A stretch of DNA of 64,000 bases from Microbacterium sp. EST19A (GTDB taxonomy: Bacteria; Actinomycetota; Actinomycetes; Actinomycetales; Microbacteriaceae): assembly GCF_019969685.1 (NCBI RefSeq), contig NZ_JAHXYZ010000004.1:124001-188000 (forward strand). Direction: 5' to 3'. This document shows positions 41,789-49,643 of the stretch, in pieces. The notes below the pieces were generated by a model that saw only the letters and a program-made list of their open reading frames with translations, was not told where the DNA came from and ran no database searches. The stretch's first letter is position 1. Each line of letters opens with the position of its first letter. A program made the position numbers and the translations under genes.

Positions 41789-42964
41789 TCAGGCGTCGCG
41801 AAGGGCCTGCTGGCGGCTCTCGACGGCGTCGCGTACGGCGGCGAAGAGCGGATGCTCGGGGTCGAGCCCGGTGGTGAGCTCGGTGAGCGCCCTGGCGTCC
41901 TCCGACCGCAGCAGACGCTGCAGCTCGACGGACTGCTCGTCGTCGGCGTCGTCGAATTCGAGGGCCGCGGCGACGGCGGCGACCAGGGCGTCTGCGGACA
42001 GACCCCGTTCGGCGGCCATCGCGGCAGGGCCGATGAACCGCTCGTTCCTCGAGATCTTCCGCAGCGGCTGACGCCCGACGCGCTGCACGGTGTCGATCAG
42101 CGCGGGGTTGCGGAACCGGTCGAGGATCTTCGCCCGGTAGGCGGCGAGATCATCGGGATCCAGCCCGTGCTCGGCGACCAGGACGGCCGAGGTCTCCTCC
42201 AGAGCAGCCGACACGCGGGCGGCGATGTCGGGGTCGGCCAGAGCGTCCGAGATGCGCTCGACACCGACGCGCGCGCCGAAGTACGCCGTCGCGGCGTGCC
42301 CGGTGTTCACCGTGAAGAGCTTGCGCTCGATGAACGGGGCGAGGTCGCCCACGAAGTGCGCACCGGGGATGCGGGGGAGGGAGTCTCCGAACGGCCCCGA
42401 TTCGATCGCCCACTCGAAGTAGGGCTCGACGGTGACGTCCACGCCGCCGTCGGCCGGCTGCGCGGGCACGATGCGGTCGACGGTGGTGTTCGCGAACACC
42501 GCGCGCGACAGCAGGTCCTCGGCATCCGCGCCGGCCGCCGTCTGGATCTCGGCACGGAGCAGATCGGTCGCCCCGATCGCGTTCTCGCAGGCCATCACCT
42601 GCAGCGGCGCGGCCTCCGGGGAGCGCTGCGCGAGACCCGCGACGATCGCCGGGGCGACGAAGCGCAGCACGGTCGGACCGACCGCCGTCGTGACGACGTC
42701 GGCCGTGGCGATCTCCTGGGTGAGGGCCTCCGGGTCGGTGCGGCTGTTGACCGCGCGGAACCCGCTGACGACGTGGTCCACGCCACCCGGACCCGCTTCA
42801 TGCACGGTGTACTCGTCGACCGCGTTGATCGCGTCCACGAGGGCATCGGCGACGTCGGAGAACACGACCTCGTAGCCGCCCTCGTGCAGCAGCAGTCCGA
42901 CGAAGCCGCGACCGATGTTGCCGGCCCCGAAATGGACGGCCTTCATGGCCTGGTCGTCGCTCAT
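41789..42964 (-). CDS. mtlD: Mannitol-1-phosphate 5-dehydrogenase
   Basis: MtlD oxidises mannitol-1-phosphate from the PTS to fructose-6-phosphate. The 391-residue protein has the hallmark MKAVHFGAGNIGRGFVG (NAD site), the catalytic KLFTVNTGHA segment with Lys, and NERFIGPA near the C-terminus. ATG 42964 overlaps the stop of the EIIA gene (TGATG); the family N-terminus starts at the third Met (42943), so a shorter protein is possible. It is the last gene of the PTS operon and is followed by a strong terminator. Confidence 0.94.
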   Translation of the reverse strand: MSDDQAMKAVHFGAGNIGRGFVGLLLHEGGYEVVFSDVADALVDAINAVDEYTVHEAGPGGVDHVVSGFRAVNSRTDPEALTQEIATADVVTTAVGPTVLRFVAPAIVAGLAQRSPEAAPLQVMACENAIGATDLLRAEIQTAAGADAEDLLSRAVFANTTVDRIVPAQPADGGVDVTVEPYFEWAIESGPFGDSLPRIPGAHFVGDLAPFIERKLFTVNTGHAATAYFGARVGVERISDALADPDIAARVSAALEETSAVLVAEHGLDPDDLAAYRAKILDRFRNPALIDTVQRVGRQPLRKISRNERFIGPAAMAAERGLSADALVAAVAAALEFDDADDEQSVELQRLLRSEDARALTELTTGLDPEHPLFAAVRDAVESRQQALRDA

Positions 42965-43395
42965 CACTCGTTGACGGCGGAGAGCAGGGCGAACAGCTCG
43001 TCCGGGGTCTGGGCGGCGTTCAGCTTCGCGACGTCGTCCTCGTCGGAGAACAGGATCGCGATCTGGGAGAGGATCTCCAGGTGCTCGTCGCCGCGCCCGG
43101 CGATGCCGATCACGAAGGTCGCGGGCTCGCCGGCCCAGTCGACGCCGCCGTCGTAGCGGACGACCGACAGTGCGGAGCCGAGGATCGCGTCCTTCGTCTC
43201 GTTGGTGCCGTGCGGGATGGCGAGTCCGTTGCCCATGAAGGTCGAGACGGTCTCCTCACGCTGGCGCATCGCATCGACGTACGCGGGAGTGACGGCGCCG
43301 GCAGAGACGAGGATGTCGGTGGCCTCCTGGAGTGCGGCCTCCTGGGTGCTGCTGCCGGAGTGGATGCGGACCTGGCCGAGGGTCAGAACGCTCAT
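42964..43395 (-). CDS. mtlF: PTS mannitol-type EIIA component
   Basis: This 143-residue EIIA of the fructose/mannitol family carries the phosphorylated His62 in GLAIPHGTNE. It passes phosphate from HPr to the EIIB domain of the transporter encoded upstream. The ATG follows AAAGGAA. A long hairpin (43420-43453) separates it from mtlA, and its stop overlaps mtlD. Confidence 0.94.
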   Translation of the reverse strand: MSVLTLGQVRIHSGSSTQEAALQEATDILVSAGAVTPAYVDAMRQREETVSTFMGNGLAIPHGTNETKDAILGSALSVVRYDGGVDWAGEPATFVIGIAGRGDEHLEILSQIAILFSDEDDVAKLNAAQTPDELFALLSAVNE

Positions 43396-43419
43396 GGGTG
43401 ATTCCTTTCTGAGATGGTG

Positions 43420-43453
43420 CGGTGGGGCGGATGCCGTGGCACCCGCCCCACCG
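43420..43453 (-). terminator. Intercistronic hairpin between mtlA and mtlF
   Basis: CGGTGGGGCGG (43420-43430) pairs with CCGCCCCACCG (43443-43453), and the inner TGCC/GGCA can extend the stem. It lacks a T-run. It may attenuate or stabilise, setting different levels for the membrane and soluble components. Confidence 0.6.
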
Positions 43454-43476
43454 GGTCTGTCACACGTCGGTGCGGG

Positions 43477-45003
43477 TCAGGCGTCGGTGCCGCGCTGCTC
43501 GCGCACCATTTCGACGACCTCCTCGTACTGCGGCGCGTTCATGAAGTTGTCCACGGACACGTGGATCGAGTTCGGCGACTTGTCCTTCGCGCGATCCGTC
43601 AGCTGCTGCTGCGTGATCACCAGGTCGGCCGTGCCGTCGAGGTTCGCGATGGCCTGGTTTGTGACCGTCACGCCCTCCACGCCCGCCTTCTTGAACTTGT
43701 TGCGCAGGACGCTCGCGCCCATCGCCGACGAGCCCATGCCGGCGTCGCAGGCGAACACCACGTTCTCGATCTTCCGGTCGGTCGCGACGCCGCCGGCAGC
43801 TGCGGCACTCGCCGCCAGACCGCTCAACGCGTCGGAGGACTTGCCCTTGTTGGCAGTGGTCTGGGCGACCGCCGCAGCGAAGGCATCCTCCTTGGCGAGG
43901 TCCTTCTTGCGGCTCGCCCGCAGGATGATCATGGAGATGATGAACGTGACCGCCGCCGACAGGATCACCGAGAGAATGACTCCGAGATAGTCGGTTCGGA
44001 AGGTCTGCCCGAGAACGGCGATGATGCTTCCTGGCGCAGCTGGCGCGATCAGCCCCGTGCCCAGGAGCATGTTCGTCGTCACGCCAGTCATGCCACCCGC
44101 GATCAAGGCGAGGATGAGCACGGGCTTCATCAGGGCGAACGGGAAGTAGACCTCGTGGATACCGCCGACGAACTGGATCACAGCGGCGCCGGGAGCAGAT
44201 GCACGGGCGGCTCCGATGCCGAAGATCGTGAAGGCGAGCAGCAGACCCAGGCCGGGGCCGGGGTTGGCCTCGAGGAGGAAGAGGATCGACTTGCCGCTCT
44301 CGGCCGCCTGTTGCGTGCCGAGCGGGGTGAGCACACCGTGGTTGATCGCGTTGTTCAGGAAGAACACCTTGGCCGGCTCGATCAGGATGCTCGTCAGGGG
44401 CAGGAGGTTCGTCTCGACGAGCCAGTTGACCGCCGTCGACAGCACGTTCATCAGACCGTTGACGAGCCAGGCGACCGGGTAGAACCCGATGACGACCAGG
44501 ACGAAGCCCCAGATGCCGGCCGAGAACATGTTGACGAGCATCTCGAAGCCCGCCCTGATCTTGCCGTCCCACAGCGAGTCGAGCCACTTCATCGAATAGG
44601 CGGCGAGGGGCGCCATGATCATCGCGCCGATGAACATGTGGATCTGTCCGAGCTGGTTGTCGGCCGGGAGGGTCGCGTTCACCTGTGCGATCAGGTAGTC
44701 CGACCCCGCGATAGCACCCATGACGGCGATCGCCGCGACAACGCCGCCTCGGGTCTTGTAGACGATCGTGCCGCCGGTGTAAGCGATGATGATCGGCAGC
44801 AGGTAATGGATGATCGGGCCGACGAGGGTCGCGAGCTGCTCGTTCGGCGTCCAGCCCACCGGGATGAAGAACGCGGTGATGATGCCCCACGCGATCAGCG
44901 CGGGGATGTTGGGCATGATCATCCCGGACAGGAACGTGCCGAAACGCTGCACGCCCGTTCGGAGGCCGCCTGATTTCTGGGCGGCAGGTGACGTCGTCGT
45001 CAT
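43477..45003 (-). CDS. mtlA: PTS mannitol transporter subunit EIICB
   Basis: The 508-residue mannitol permease has EIIC (about 20-350) with multiple helices and the conserved GGIHEVYFPF, then EIIB (about 410-505) with phosphocysteine in FACDAGMGSSAMGAS. There is no EIIA domain, which fits the separate mtlF gene. The linker is Ala-rich. ATG 45003 overlaps the ptsI stop by 4 bases. In the membrane it imports and phosphorylates mannitol. Confidence 0.95.
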   Translation of the reverse strand: MTTTSPAAQKSGGLRTGVQRFGTFLSGMIMPNIPALIAWGIITAFFIPVGWTPNEQLATLVGPIIHYLLPIIIAYTGGTIVYKTRGGVVAAIAVMGAIAGSDYLIAQVNATLPADNQLGQIHMFIGAMIMAPLAAYSMKWLDSLWDGKIRAGFEMLVNMFSAGIWGFVLVVIGFYPVAWLVNGLMNVLSTAVNWLVETNLLPLTSILIEPAKVFFLNNAINHGVLTPLGTQQAAESGKSILFLLEANPGPGLGLLLAFTIFGIGAARASAPGAAVIQFVGGIHEVYFPFALMKPVLILALIAGGMTGVTTNMLLGTGLIAPAAPGSIIAVLGQTFRTDYLGVILSVILSAAVTFIISMIILRASRKKDLAKEDAFAAAVAQTTANKGKSSDALSGLAASAAAAGGVATDRKIENVVFACDAGMGSSAMGASVLRNKFKKAGVEGVTVTNQAIANLDGTADLVITQQQLTDRAKDKSPNSIHVSVDNFMNAPQYEEVVEMVREQRGTDA

Positions 45004-46685
45004 GATGTCGTCTCTTTCTGATCGGAGGGGAAGGATGCCGTGGCCTCGGCCACGGCATGGCGAGCACCGGCGGCGTCGTCCGCCGCCAGTGCGATCTCGG
45101 CGAGGCTGCGGGCCTCGTCGAGGGTGCGTTGGGAGATGGTGTGCCGTACATCGGCGAGAGCCGACGGCGCCATCGACAGGCTGGTCGCGCCGAGCCCGAC
45201 GAGCACGACGGCCAGCAGCGGGTCTGCGGCTGCCTCGCCGCAGATGCCCACCGGCTTGCCCAGACGGGCACCCGCCGCGCCGACCTCGCGCACCAGGCGG
45301 AGGACCGCCGGATGCCACGGGTCCTGGAATCCGGCCACCGAGCCGAGCAGTCGGTCGGCGGCCATCGTGTACTGGGTCAGGTCGTTCGTCCCGATCGACG
45401 CGAAGTCGGCGTGCGCGAGCACGCGATCCGCGAGCAGGGCGCTCGACGGGACCTCGACCATGACGCCGGCCGTCTTCAGGCCGTACTCGCGGGCGAGAGC
45501 CGTGAAGTAGACGGTCTCCTCGACGGTCGCGACCATCGGGGCCATCACCCAGAGGTCGGCCTCGGTCTCGGCATCCGCTTCCGCGAGGGCGGTGAGCTGC
45601 TCGCGCAGGATGTCCTCGCTGGCACGCAGCGCACGGATACCGCGCAGACCGAGCGCGGGGTTCTCCTCATGCGCGTCGTTGAGGAAGGCGAGGGGCTTGT
45701 CGGCACCGGCGTCCAGAACCCGCACGACGACCTTCTTGCCCGGGAAGGCGGCGAGGAGCTCGCGGTACGCCTCGCGCTGCTGGCTGACGGTCGGCGCCTG
45801 CGCGGACGAGAGGAACAGGAACTCGGTGCGGAAGAGCCCGACGCCCTCGGCCCCCCGTTCGACCGCATCGGCCGCGTCCGCGGGTTTCCCCAGGTTCGCC
45901 AGCAGCGCGATCGGCGTGCCGTCGGCGAGGGCGCCGGGAGTCAGTGGTGCAGCATCGGCCGACATGCGAGCGGCCGCGCGCTGAGCGGCGCGGTCCTTCT
46001 CGTCGGTCGTCGGGTCGGTCGTCACGACGCCCGCCGCGGCGTCGACGATCACCGTCTCGCCGTTCTCGAGCGTGAAGCCGTCTGCGACTCCGACGATCGC
46101 GACGATGCCCTTCTCGCGGGCGAGGATGGCCGTATGCGAGGTCGGGCCGCCGTCGACCGTGATCAGTCCCAGCACCTGCTCGAGGTCGAGCAGTGCCGTG
46201 TCGGCCGGGGCGAGATCGCGTGCCACGAGCACGAACGGATGCCCAGGGTCGGGGACGCCCGGTGCGTCGACGCCGCGCAGGCGGGCGAGCACCCGCTGGG
46301 CGATGTCGTCGAGGTCGGCCGCGCGCTCGCCGAGGTAGCCGCCGACGGCCTCCAGCGTCGCACGGAACCCCGCGAAGGCGTCGTGCACGGCCCACTCGGC
46401 CGTGGCGCCGGCGTCGATCCGCGTGTCGACCTCGTCCTGCAGGGTCGGGTCCTCGGCGATCATCGCCTGAGCCTCGAGCACCTCCTGCGCCGATCCGCCG
46501 GCGGTCTCGCCGCGCGCGTTCAGCTCCTGCGCGACGACAGCGATGGCCTCGCGCACCCGGGTGCGCTCCGCCTCGGCGCCGATCGTGCTCGGCGTGTCTT
46601 CGGGCGCGGGCACGGGCTCGGTCATCCGGATGACCGGCCCCTGGGCGACGCCGAGGCCGATGCCCACACCGCGCAGCTCGCTCAT
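45000..46685 (-). CDS. ptsI: PTS enzyme I (phosphoenolpyruvate-protein phosphotransferase)
   Basis: EI transfers phosphate from PEP to HPr. The 561-residue protein has the active-site His in GGPTSHTAILARE (~188), the PEP-binding GVGLFRTEFLF, the metal-binding MVEVPSSALLAD and the cysteine signature GICGEAAADP. ATG 46685 overlaps ptsH. General PTS genes sit here inside a sugar-specific operon, so mannitol would induce its own phosphorelay. Confidence 0.95.
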   Translation of the reverse strand: MSELRGVGIGLGVAQGPVIRMTEPVPAPEDTPSTIGAEAERTRVREAIAVVAQELNARGETAGGSAQEVLEAQAMIAEDPTLQDEVDTRIDAGATAEWAVHDAFAGFRATLEAVGGYLGERAADLDDIAQRVLARLRGVDAPGVPDPGHPFVLVARDLAPADTALLDLEQVLGLITVDGGPTSHTAILAREKGIVAIVGVADGFTLENGETVIVDAAAGVVTTDPTTDEKDRAAQRAAARMSADAAPLTPGALADGTPIALLANLGKPADAADAVERGAEGVGLFRTEFLFLSSAQAPTVSQQREAYRELLAAFPGKKVVVRVLDAGADKPLAFLNDAHEENPALGLRGIRALRASEDILREQLTALAEADAETEADLWVMAPMVATVEETVYFTALAREYGLKTAGVMVEVPSSALLADRVLAHADFASIGTNDLTQYTMAADRLLGSVAGFQDPWHPAVLRLVREVGAAGARLGKPVGICGEAAADPLLAVVLVGLGATSLSMAPSALADVRHTISQRTLDEARSLAEIALAADDAAGARHAVAEATASFPSDQKETTS

Positions 46686-46963
46686 CCGGCGGCGTCCTGG
46701 TCGTGGTCGGTCGTGAGCAGCTCGGTGAGCGTGTCCAGCACGCCTTCGGCGCCGTCGCCGTCTGCGGTCAGCGTGACGTAGTCGCCGTATTCGACGGCGA
46801 GCGAGATGACCCCGAGGATGCTCGCGGCGTTGACCGGCTTGCCCGAGTCCTTCGCGATGGTGATCGAGAGGCCCGATTCCTTCGCGGCCTGTGCGAAGAG
46901 CTTGGCCGGACGCGCGTGCAATCCGTGGGAGGAGCCGATCCGAACGGTGCGTGTGGCGGTCAT
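46682..46963 (-). CDS. ptsH: PTS phosphocarrier protein HPr
   Basis: The 93-residue HPr has active-site His16 in HGLHARPAK and the regulatory-loop Ser region in AASILGVISL, so an HPr-kinase-type site may be conserved. It is coupled by 4-base overlaps to the orphan EIIB gene upstream and ptsI downstream. A second HPr-like gene lies 2.4 kb away at 49378. Confidence 0.95.
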   Translation of the reverse strand: MTATRTVRIGSSHGLHARPAKLFAQAAKESGLSITIAKDSGKPVNAASILGVISLAVEYGDYVTLTADGDGAEGVLDTLTELLTTDHDQDAAG

Positions 46964-47277
46964 GATGTTCCTTTCGGGGTGTTCCTGAGGTCGGCGAGGA
47001 AGGATCGTGCGAACTCGAGAGTGAGAGCGCCGTCGCGGTCGGCGAACACGTCGTCCGGCAGCACGGCGACCGGAGAGTGCGCGTGCTCGAGGATCGCGTC
47101 CAGACGGTCGGCGAGATGGGGGCCGACCAGGATCAGGTCGTGGTCACTGCCTGAGACGGAATGCTCCATACCGGCCGATGCCTCCCAGTCGAGCCCGGCG
47201 TTGGATGCCGCGCGCCGGAGTCGCTGGGCGACGAACGTGCTGGACGCACCGGCGCCGCACACTACGAGGATCCTCAT
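46960..47277 (-). CDS. Stand-alone PTS EIIB-like protein
   Basis: The 105-residue protein begins MRILVVCGAGASSTFVAQRL. The Cys7 phosphate loop CGAGASST is typical of lactose/chitobiose- or ascorbate-type EIIB. No matching EIIC is nearby, and the mannitol permease already has its own EIIB, so this is an orphan. ATG 47277 has AGGAAGGTGG upstream and starts the operon (EIIB-ptsH-ptsI-mtlA-mtlF-mtlD). It could be a regulatory phosphate sensor, for example for the divergent PRD-type regulator, or a remnant of another transporter. Confidence 0.75.
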   Translation of the reverse strand: MRILVVCGAGASSTFVAQRLRRAASNAGLDWEASAGMEHSVSGSDHDLILVGPHLADRLDAILEHAHSPVAVLPDDVFADRDGALTLEFARSFLADLRNTPKGTS

Positions 47278-47330
47278 CGATTCCACCTTCCTGAGAACAG
47301 TCTGTGAACGATCGGCCGCTCGCGCCAACA

Positions 47331-47355
47331 GGTTCCTTTCCGCCCCTGCGGAACC
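47331..47355. promoter_or_regulatory. Nested inverted repeat in the divergent mtl control region
   Basis: GGTTCC (47331-47336) pairs with GGAACC (47350-47355), and TTCCGC/GCGGAA (47338-47343, 47348-47353) forms an alternative inner hairpin. It lies between the PTS operon and the divergent PRD regulator gene and is a candidate operator for that regulator. The rest of the 168-base gap shows nothing I can support. Confidence 0.4.
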
Positions 47356-47445
47356 GCGGCTTCCGCGCGCGGGCACCCCGGTAGCTGACATCATGGAGGT
47401 CACGCCAGGACAGTGCAGTCAGCACGTGGGGAAGTCGGAGGGATC

Positions 47446-49368
47446 ATGTCGCGACAGCGTCAGGACCAGCTCCTCTCCACCCTGCTCCGGCAGGAGGGCT
47501 GGGCGACGGCCGCGAGCCTCGCCGACGTGCTGGGGGTCACTCCGCGCAGCATCCGCTCCTATGTCGCCGCGTTGAACGCCCGCACCCCCGGTGCCGGCGT
47601 GATCGAGTCGGGACCGGCGGGGTATCGCGCCGGACCGGGGGCGCGCGGAGCGATCCGTATGCGGCAGACGGGGGAGTCGGCGCCCCGCGACCGCCTGCAC
47701 GCCCTGGTGCGCACCCTGCTCGACCTTCCGGCCGGCATCGACGTGTTCGACACGGCCGATGAGCTGCACGTCAGCGAGGCGACCCTGGAAGCGGACCTCG
47801 TGCGCGTGCGCGGACTGCTCGACGGCACCGACCTCGCGCTGGAGCGGGACCGTGAGACGGTGCGGCTGCGCGGCAACGAGACCGCTCAGCGGCGGCTGCT
47901 CAGCCGCCTGGCGCACGACGAGATGGACGACGCGTCATTCCATCCGGAGACGTTCCGCCGAGCGCTCTCGGGCAGTGCTGTCGCCGCCCACGCCGTCGGG
48001 CCGTTCAAGACCGCGCTGGTGCGCGAGCTCGGCGAGCTGGGCTACTACGTGAACGAGCTGGCGATCGCCGACGTGCTGCTGCACATCGCGATCGCGGCGG
48101 AACGGGTCGCCGCCGGCCACGCGCTCGATTCCTCGCCGGCCGGCGCCCGGGAGGAGATCCCCCGCGTGGGCGCGGTCATCGCGCGCCTCGCGGCGGAGAA
48201 CTTCGATGTCGCGCTCGGCGAGGGCGACAGCAGCCACCTCGCCTCCCTCGTGCTGACGCGCATCGTCGCACCCGGCGAGGACGCCACCCGCGACGTCGCG
48301 CGCAGCGGTGTGGACCCCGCGGTCGAGGCCGCCGTGCGCGCCGAGATCGCACGGGCCGCCGAGGACTACCAGGTCGATCTCGTCGATGAGACGTTCGTGC
48401 TCCGTCTCGCGCTGCACGTGCAGAACCTGCTGCGGCGAGCGGAGGAGAGCGCCCTGACGCGCAACCCGCTCACCCGCTCGCTCAAGACGACCTATCCGAT
48501 GATCTTCGAGGTCGCCGTCTCGATCGCAAGCGGACTGCACGACCGCGTGGGCACGCCGATCCACGACGATGAGATCGCGTACATCGCGATGCACGTCGGC
48601 GGGCGCCTCGAGAGGAGCAGGAAGGCCGAATCGATACTGACCGCCACGATCGTGTGCCCCGGCTACTACGAGCTGCACGAGTTGCTGCGCTCGAGCGTCG
48701 ACCGCTCGCTGGGGTCGGCGATCGAGGTGACGAGCGTCGTCACCAACGTCGACCCCGACTGGGCGTCGTTCGACACCGATCTGGTCCTCAGCACGATCGA
48801 GCCCGGATCGCCCGGCGACCGTTTCGTGCGCATCCAGCCCTTCCTCACCGACGCCGACGTCGACCGCATCCAGCAGGCCGCAGCGCGCGTCCGCCGTGGC
48901 CGTCGGCTCACGAGGCTGCGCGGCGAGCTCGCCCGGTACTTCCACGCGGACGCGTACGTCTTTCCGCTCCCCGACGAGGGGGAGGAGGCGATCATCCGCC
49001 GCCTCGGTGGCCTGCTGATCAATGCCGGGCTGATCGGCGAGGACTACGTCGAGAACACGATCGTGCGCGAGCGGATGTCGTCGACCGCGTTCACCGACGC
49101 CCTGGCCGTGCCGCACGCGCTGCAGATGACCGCGACGCGCACCGCGATCGCGATCGGCGTGACCGACGGCTCGGCGGCGTGGGGCGACGGCCGCGTGCAG
49201 GTCGTCGCGCTCGCGGCCTTCAGCGAGAGCGATCGCGCGGCGTTCCAGACCGTGTTCGAGCAGCTCGTCGAGGTGTTCAGCGAACGCGAGAGCGTTCAGC
49301 GGATCGTCCGTCGCGGGACGTCGTTCGAGGCCTTCCTCGACGAGCTCGTCGCCGTCATCGACGGCTGA
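47446..49368 (+). CDS. mtlR: PRD-containing transcriptional regulator (MtlR/BglG-like)
   Basis: This 640-residue PTS-controlled regulator has, in order: an N-terminal HTH (WATAASLADVLGVTPRSIRSYV), a second HTH-like region, two PRD domains (~180-410; the second contains DDEIAYIAMHVGGRLE), an EIIB-like domain with Cys in IVCPGYYELHELL, and a C-terminal EIIA domain with His in LAVPHALQM. This is the layout of MtlR-type activators, whose activity is set by HPr and EII phosphorylation. ATG 47446 has GTCGGAGGG upstream. It is divergent from the mannitol PTS operon, its likely target. Confidence 0.9.
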   Translation: MSRQRQDQLLSTLLRQEGWATAASLADVLGVTPRSIRSYVAALNARTPGAGVIESGPAGYRAGPGARGAIRMRQTGESAPRDRLHALVRTLLDLPAGIDVFDTADELHVSEATLEADLVRVRGLLDGTDLALERDRETVRLRGNETAQRRLLSRLAHDEMDDASFHPETFRRALSGSAVAAHAVGPFKTALVRELGELGYYVNELAIADVLLHIAIAAERVAAGHALDSSPAGAREEIPRVGAVIARLAAENFDVALGEGDSSHLASLVLTRIVAPGEDATRDVARSGVDPAVEAAVRAEIARAAEDYQVDLVDETFVLRLALHVQNLLRRAEESALTRNPLTRSLKTTYPMIFEVAVSIASGLHDRVGTPIHDDEIAYIAMHVGGRLERSRKAESILTATIVCPGYYELHELLRSSVDRSLGSAIEVTSVVTNVDPDWASFDTDLVLSTIEPGSPGDRFVRIQPFLTDADVDRIQQAAARVRRGRRLTRLRGELARYFHADAYVFPLPDEGEEAIIRRLGGLLINAGLIGEDYVENTIVRERMSSTAFTDALAVPHALQMTATRTAIAIGVTDGSAAWGDGRVQVVALAAFSESDRAAFQTVFEQLVEVFSERESVQRIVRRGTSFEAFLDELVAVIDG

Positions 49369-49377
49369 GGACCGCCG

Positions 49378-49641
49378 TCACGCGCCCGGGTCGAGCACCT
49401 CGGCGAGCTGTCGCAGCACGGCATCGGACGACGCCGACTCGGCGGTCTCCAGCACGACCGCGTCCCCGGGCCCGATCGCGAGATCCATCACTGCGAGGAC
49501 GCTGCTGAGATCCACGGTCGAGCCGTCGGCGGTGCGGAGCGTGATCGCCGTCCCGTGCGACTGCGCGAGTCGCACGAGCTCGGCGACAGGGCGCGCATGC
49601 ACGCCGTTGTGCGCACTGACGATGACGCGTCTGGACGGCAT
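49378..49641 (-). CDS. Second HPr-like phosphocarrier protein
   Basis: This 87-residue HPr paralogue has active-site His15 in HNGVHARPVAEL and a Ser46-like loop reading SSVLAVMDL, so both phosphorylation sites could be functional. Unlike ptsH it is not near EI but follows the phosphosugar mutase gene after 2 bases, on the same strand as the purine nucleoside phosphorylase gene. It is convergent with mtlR. It may be a regulatory HPr linking sugar state to nucleoside or pentose metabolism; this is inference. Confidence 0.85.
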   Translation of the reverse strand: MPSRRVIVSAHNGVHARPVAELVRLAQSHGTAITLRTADGSTVDLSSVLAVMDLAIGPGDAVVLETAESASSDAVLRQLAEVLDPGA

Positions 49642-49643
49642 GA

